A stretch of 9,681 bases of DNA from Treponema sp. (GTDB lineage: Bacteria > Spirochaetota > Spirochaetia > Treponematales > Treponemataceae). The position numbers were made by a program, and so were the translations under genes. The notes beneath the pieces were generated by a model, which did no database searches, had not been told where the DNA came from, and saw only the letters and a list, made by a program, of their open reading frames with translations. The stretch spans positions 1-9,681 of the forward strand of contig JAGADS010000250.1 of NCBI GenBank assembly GCA_017613485.1. The letters run 5' to 3'. Shown in pieces: positions 6,446 to 9,681 of the stretch. Each line of letters starts with the position of its first letter. Position 1 is the stretch's first letter.

Positions 6446-6926
6446 TGCTGTGTTTTCCTTCCCGATTCTGCTTGATTGCGTAGGCAAGTTTTATTCCATG
6501 AATCAGACTGTCACGGTCGGTGCAGCATGGATTAAGAGCCCTTACTGCATCAAGAATTTCCTCATCGTCCGGTATTACAGGCTCCGTTAATACTCTGTAT
6601 GCGCTTAGGATTTTTCCTGCATTGCAATAACCGCAAAGATGAATTCCCGCCTGTCTGAATCCGTTTATAATGTCATTGTAAATTGGCTCAGACTTGCTGA
6701 AATATTCAAGCGTCACAATTGAGCAGTCACGTAAAATTCCAACTGGTAGAGTACAGGATGGAACAGGCTCACCGTCAAGCAATACCATGCAGTTTCCGCA
6801 TATTCCCTTGGAGCATCCCAGTTTAATGCTGAAAAGGTTCAAACGGCGAAGTGTTGTCTGGAGTCTTTCTGCCGGCTCTGCATCTAATACAGTGCGATCA
6901 CCGTTGAGTGTCACCGGAATTTTCAT
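6438..6926 (-). CDS. 2Fe-2S subunit of the molybdenum hydroxylase, with altered second cluster
   Basis: This is the small electron-transfer subunit (CoxS / XdhC type) normally holding two [2Fe-2S] clusters between the molybdenum and FAD subunits. At 162 residues it has the family's usual length. The plant-ferredoxin-like N-domain is intact: Cys38, Cys43, Cys46 and Cys58 in GCSKGICGNC...SC. The C-terminal helical domain keeps HLCGYCNAG (Cys98, Cys101). The residue before Cys98 is Leu where the family normally has a Gln touching the molybdopterin. The distal motif, usually CxC as in LCRCTGY, here reads NPCCTDRD (Cys134-Cys135). The codons are clear in the raw sequence, so this is not a frameshift. 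The second cluster may therefore be altered or missing. ATG overlaps the large-subunit stop by 4 bp (ATGA). Confidence 0.92.
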   Translation of the reverse strand: MKIPVTLNGDRTVLDAEPAERLQTTLRRLNLFSIKLGCSKGICGNCMVLLDGEPVPSCTLPVGILRDCSIVTLEYFSKSEPIYNDIINGFRQAGIHLCGYCNAGKILSAYRVLTEPVIPDDEEILDAVRALNPCCTDRDSLIHGIKLAYAIKQNREGKHSNG

Positions 6927-9310
6927 TTTGCCTCCTCCTCTTCCTGTTTTTTCCTCTTAATCTCCTGTTTCATTCTTGCAAGCTCCATCTTGTGCTGTCT
7001 TGCCTGAAGCAGTTTATACATGCTGTCTGTCTGCAAAGGAAGATGATCTATAGTGCATCCCAATGCCTGTGAAACTGCCTGTGTGTAAGCCGCCGGTAGA
7101 ATCTGATATAAAAGTTCCCCGATCTGTGCAGAGTTTTCATGTGAGTTTACAAAGCTTATGTGTATGTCAGAGTATTCGATATCATCGTAATCAACAAGAG
7201 AAGAAAGAATCTTCTGGACAGAAAGTTTAAGTGAATTTTCTGCTGCCTGCATGTTCATTATCTTTCCTGCGTTTACTATGATGTGTATGTTCCTGATATG
7301 CTCGCGGAGTGTGTTCGGGTCAAGATCAATCTCGCATGTAGCCGCACCGAATGACGTGCTGTGGAAAGGATAGCCTTCAAATTTACTCTGGCTCCATATT
7401 TTTTTCTGGCTTGATGTAATGGATTTTTTTACTTCCAGCGGTAACTTTGATTTTATGTGCTGCCGCTTTAATGTCTCGCAGCATTTCTGAAGGAGCTCGG
7501 TCATAACGCTTATGTTTGAGTATATCGTCTCAGGTAATGGCGGTTCATTTTCGTTTGTGAAATCAGAGTTGATTTTTACACATGATGGAGGAATGTCCAG
7601 AATATCAGAGGCTGTTTTTCCCCATATTTCCTGAATTGTCTGAGAAATCGGAGCACAATGAATTGTAAGGTTGTCTTCTTTTTCCCATGTTACCGTAAGA
7701 GACTGATCGCTGTCACTGAACAACTGTGAGCCGTAATAGCATGAGCCTTCAAATGCACAGGCAAGACCTATTCCGCGTAATGTAAGTGACGAGTCTGTGC
7801 TTTCAAGAAGATTGATTCCACGCTGAGACCTGACCAAGCTGCTAAGTAAATATGCACTGTATTTTCTTTTAAGGTCACTCTGCTTCGTAAGCAATTCAAG
7901 AATATCGGGAGCTTTATCCAGATTGAACAAAAACGGCTGGTGAAGTCCCTTTTTATCTGATTCTGCAAGATTTATAAGGCGTATTTCCTGTGGAGTCAGA
8001 TTACATGCCTTTCCAAGCTCGTTCATCTGATTTTCCACGGCAAAAAAAGCCGCTGAGTCAAGTGTCTGCAAATCGATTGAGGTCGGTGGATTGCTTGAGC
8101 GGTAGGCTGTTGCATTGATGCTTATGTTCTGTGGACTGTAACATCCATACGATGCAATTACAAGCCTGTCTACAATTTCCTGAACAAATGGATTTGATGA
8201 ACCTGCATCCACATCTATGCTTATCTGCATTGCAACAATTTTTCCGGCTTCATCGACACCTGTTTTGTGGACAATCGTAATCGGCCTCATTGCCTCCATG
8301 AATTTTTCCTGCTCTTCCTGTGTGTATACAAGCTTGACGTATTTTCCTGTGTGAAAGGCCGCTACTGCAACCTGACTTGCAATGATTGAACTGTACCATA
8401 CGGCTGCAGAAGACCGGTTGTTTGAGCGTGTCTTTGATATCTGTATGTCTTCCCCCTGAATGTGCAGGACTTCTGAAAGAATCTGCCTAAGGTTTGAGAG
8501 CCATAAAGTCGGTGCATGTACAAAAAGCTGTCCGTTCCTGTAGCTGCATATTGCTCCTGCAGGCTCACAGTAATCCGGCTGATTATATGTGTATGACCAT
8601 GAGTTCTGAACAACCCTGTGGCATTTTCTCAAAGTTTCCTCTATACCTGTGCATGAGCCTTTTTTGTCTTTTGCAAAGCATGGACCGCGTTCAATCTTAC
8701 GGCTTGCCATGACTGACGTAAAAAGCTCTTCAATTTCGGAACTGCTTTCAAAATCCGTTTTGTCCGAAATCTGTGTACTGCCGTCATCCTCATGCGGCGA
8801 AAAAAAATCATCACCGTCAAGATTCAGTGCTTTTGTGATTGCATCTATCTGATTCTGATCTGCATTCTCGTGATGATTCATGCTGGTTTGGGTAAAATCC
8901 TGCTCAGACTCTTCTATCGTGTGAAGGTATGAGTCTATTGTATTTGAGTCAAACGTAAACTGAATCTCACCGTAAAGCTCGTTGACTGTTTTCTCATCAG
9001 GTCCCACAAGAATGCCAAGCGGTTCTCCGAGATAGGAGATGTTTCCCTCGCTGAATACAGGAACCTTTCCCTGTGGTGTGTCAATGAGGTTTATGCCGGG
9101 GACATCCTTTGCAGTAAAAAGATAGTATCCTTCAGGAAGGTCTCCATGCGAAATTGAGGATATGATTCCAGATTTTGCAGGACTTCTTACGATTACCGCA
9201 TAAAGCATGTCACGGAATTCAAGATCGGAGTAAAAGCCTTTTTGAAAAGAAAGCCTTGAGATTTTTTTTGCAGGTTTTTCTTTTGTAACAGAGGCTTTTG
9301 TTCTAGGCAT
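6923..9310 (-). CDS. Divergent molybdopterin-binding large subunit, xanthine dehydrogenase family
   Basis: The 795 residues follow the layout of the large (XdhA/CoxL-type) subunit that binds the molybdenum-molybdopterin cofactor and hydroxylates its substrate. An N-terminal a/b-hammerhead domain (about 20-125) has SYLGEPLGILVG (92-103). The cofactor domains come next, and a tail of charged residues (773-795) ends the protein. Recognisable family positions: YNQPDYCEPAGA (242-253), where the family has E-H-x-Y-x-E; MRPITIVHKTG (341-351); FGAATCEIDLDP (654-665); and IGELLYQILPAA (730-741), whose Glu732 aligns with the catalytic Glu of xanthine dehydrogenase. The glycine-rich GGxFGGK motif is absent (KTRSNNRSSAA, 293-303), as is RGFG (NPPTSIDLQTLDSAA, 407-421). 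An acidic insert fills 131-205. The ATG at 9310 has AGGAAG 8 nt upstream; the GTG at 9319 would have no spacing. Family membership is sure; normal activity is doubtful. Confidence 0.87.
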   Translation of the reverse strand: MPRTKASVTKEKPAKKISRLSFQKGFYSDLEFRDMLYAVIVRSPAKSGIISSISHGDLPEGYYLFTAKDVPGINLIDTPQGKVPVFSEGNISYLGEPLGILVGPDEKTVNELYGEIQFTFDSNTIDSYLHTIEESEQDFTQTSMNHHENADQNQIDAITKALNLDGDDFFSPHEDDGSTQISDKTDFESSSEIEELFTSVMASRKIERGPCFAKDKKGSCTGIEETLRKCHRVVQNSWSYTYNQPDYCEPAGAICSYRNGQLFVHAPTLWLSNLRQILSEVLHIQGEDIQISKTRSNNRSSAAVWYSSIIASQVAVAAFHTGKYVKLVYTQEEQEKFMEAMRPITIVHKTGVDEAGKIVAMQISIDVDAGSSNPFVQEIVDRLVIASYGCYSPQNISINATAYRSSNPPTSIDLQTLDSAAFFAVENQMNELGKACNLTPQEIRLINLAESDKKGLHQPFLFNLDKAPDILELLTKQSDLKRKYSAYLLSSLVRSQRGINLLESTDSSLTLRGIGLACAFEGSCYYGSQLFSDSDQSLTVTWEKEDNLTIHCAPISQTIQEIWGKTASDILDIPPSCVKINSDFTNENEPPLPETIYSNISVMTELLQKCCETLKRQHIKSKLPLEVKKSITSSQKKIWSQSKFEGYPFHSTSFGAATCEIDLDPNTLREHIRNIHIIVNAGKIMNMQAAENSLKLSVQKILSSLVDYDDIEYSDIHISFVNSHENSAQIGELLYQILPAAYTQAVSQALGCTIDHLPLQTDSMYKLLQARQHKMELARMKQEIKRKKQEEEEAK
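6931..6940 (-). promoter_or_regulatory. GAGGAGGAGG Shine-Dalgarno inside the large-subunit C-terminus
   Basis: The run of Glu codons that ends the large subunit doubles as a very strong, repeated Shine-Dalgarno. GGAGG at 6934-6938 lies 7 nt before the ATG of the 2Fe-2S gene. This should support heavy re-initiation and fixes the start at 6926. Confidence 0.75.
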
Positions 9311-9681
9311 GGTGAGCACTTCCTGTTTCTGTCACGCACTCTATCACATAGGAAACCATTTCATCGCTCATGTCAGGCCACAGTGGGAGAGATATTGTCC
9401 TTGAATACTGGCTTTGTGCATTCGGAAAATTTTCTGGCGTAAAGTCAGGATACAGCTTCTTCCAGTAGGTAAAATGGAAAAGAGGGATAAAGTGCATGCT
9501 GATTCCTAAGCCCTTTTCCTGAAGCTCTTTTGCAAAAGTATTCCTGTCGCAGTTCAGCTTGTCAAGATTCAGCCTGAGTAAATAAAGATGCCATGCGTTG
9601 CCTTTGGAGTCGGGCGGCAGTGTGACAAAATCAAGCTTGGAGAAAGCCTCGTTGTATTTTTGAACATGTATTTTTCTCTTG
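9303..9681 (-). CDS. DegT/DnrJ/EryC1-family sugar aminotransferase, C-terminal part
   Basis: Reading on the minus strand from the window end gives about 125 codons without a break, finishing at a TAG at 9303. They match the C-terminal domain of the PLP-dependent DegT/DnrJ/EryC1/StrS family (ArnB/PseC-like): NAWHLYLLRLN, the segment EKGLGISMHFIPLFHFTYW, and SRTISLPLWPDMSDEMV. These enzymes aminate nucleotide-bound keto-sugars for surface glycans. The PLP-binding lysine domain lies outside the window, so the exact substrate cannot be told. Its stop overlaps the start of the large hydroxylase subunit by 8 bp, so the two are in one transcript. The window carries no other sugar gene, so it may be the end of a glycan cluster to which the hydroxylase genes are appended. 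Confidence 0.88.
   Translation of the reverse strand, partial: KRKIHVQKYNEAFSKLDFVTLPPDSKGNAWHLYLLRLNLDKLNCDRNTFAKELQEKGLGISMHFIPLFHFTYWKKLYPDFTPENFPNAQSQYSRTISLPLWPDMSDEMVSYVIECVTETGSAHHA
9319..9324 (-). promoter_or_regulatory. Shine-Dalgarno AGGAAG that sets the large-subunit start
   Basis: AGGAAG sits within the aminotransferase 3' end, 8 nt before the ATG at 9310. It touches the alternative GTG at 9319, which would leave no spacer, so the ATG is the better start. Confidence 0.65.

Noticed and set aside
6445..6487. Upstream TTG start for the FAD subunit
   Set aside because: It would need a 50-bp overlap and a rare start codon; the ATG at 6445 fits the family start and has GGAAGGA upstream.
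1..9681. CRISPR arrays, tRNA or rRNA genes, insertion sequences
   Set aside because: No regularly spaced repeats, tRNA-like cloverleaf, rRNA stretch or transposase motif was seen on either strand.

Overview
The window reads as chromosomal DNA of a host-associated spirochaete, most likely a Treponema of the gut or oral type. This rests on the flavour of RuvA, RuvB and QueA and on the moderate GC of the housekeeping part; no rRNA or other marker is present, so the genus is an inference.

There are three blocks. (1) Positions 1-2086 (+) are very AT-rich: the 60-base lines 241-300 and 1681-1740 count to 20% GC, against 43% for 4321-4380. This block holds the 3' part of an SMC/ABC-like AAA ATPase of the DUF3696 type and, 5 bp further on, a 338-residue protein I cannot assign. 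The ATPase-plus-unknown layout and the foreign base composition suggest an acquired accessory module, possibly an anti-phage defence system. Its right edge (2087-2214) holds a nested inverted repeat and a TTTCAAC heptad repeat. (2) Positions 2215-5622 (+) are native: a small secreted protein of unknown function, then ruvA-ruvB-queA in overlapping order. RuvA and RuvB form the Holliday-junction branch-migration motor. QueA carries out a late step of queuosine tRNA modification. A strong extended -10 promoter lies so close to ruvA that its mRNA should be leaderless. (3) Positions 5636-9681 (-) form a tightly overlapping operon read toward queA: the C-terminal part of a DegT/DnrJ/EryC1 sugar aminotransferase (cut by the window end), then the three subunits of a molybdenum-hydroxylase (xanthine dehydrogenase) type enzyme in the order large subunit, 2Fe-2S subunit, FAD subunit. 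Start and stop codons overlap by 8, 4 and 8 bp, which indicates translational coupling.

The most interesting points are the following. The hydroxylase is clearly of the xanthine dehydrogenase family but lacks several hallmark cofactor motifs in two subunits: the glycine-rich GGxFGGK and RGFG motifs are gone, the second Fe-S cluster has CC in place of CxC, and the Gln before its first pair of cysteines is Leu. It nevertheless keeps the C-terminal GE motif that carries the catalytic Glu, and an intact first Fe-S cluster. The AT-rich ATPase/unknown pair is a candidate undescribed two-gene system. Two consecutive genes carry a -10-like hexamer exactly 6 nt upstream of ATG.
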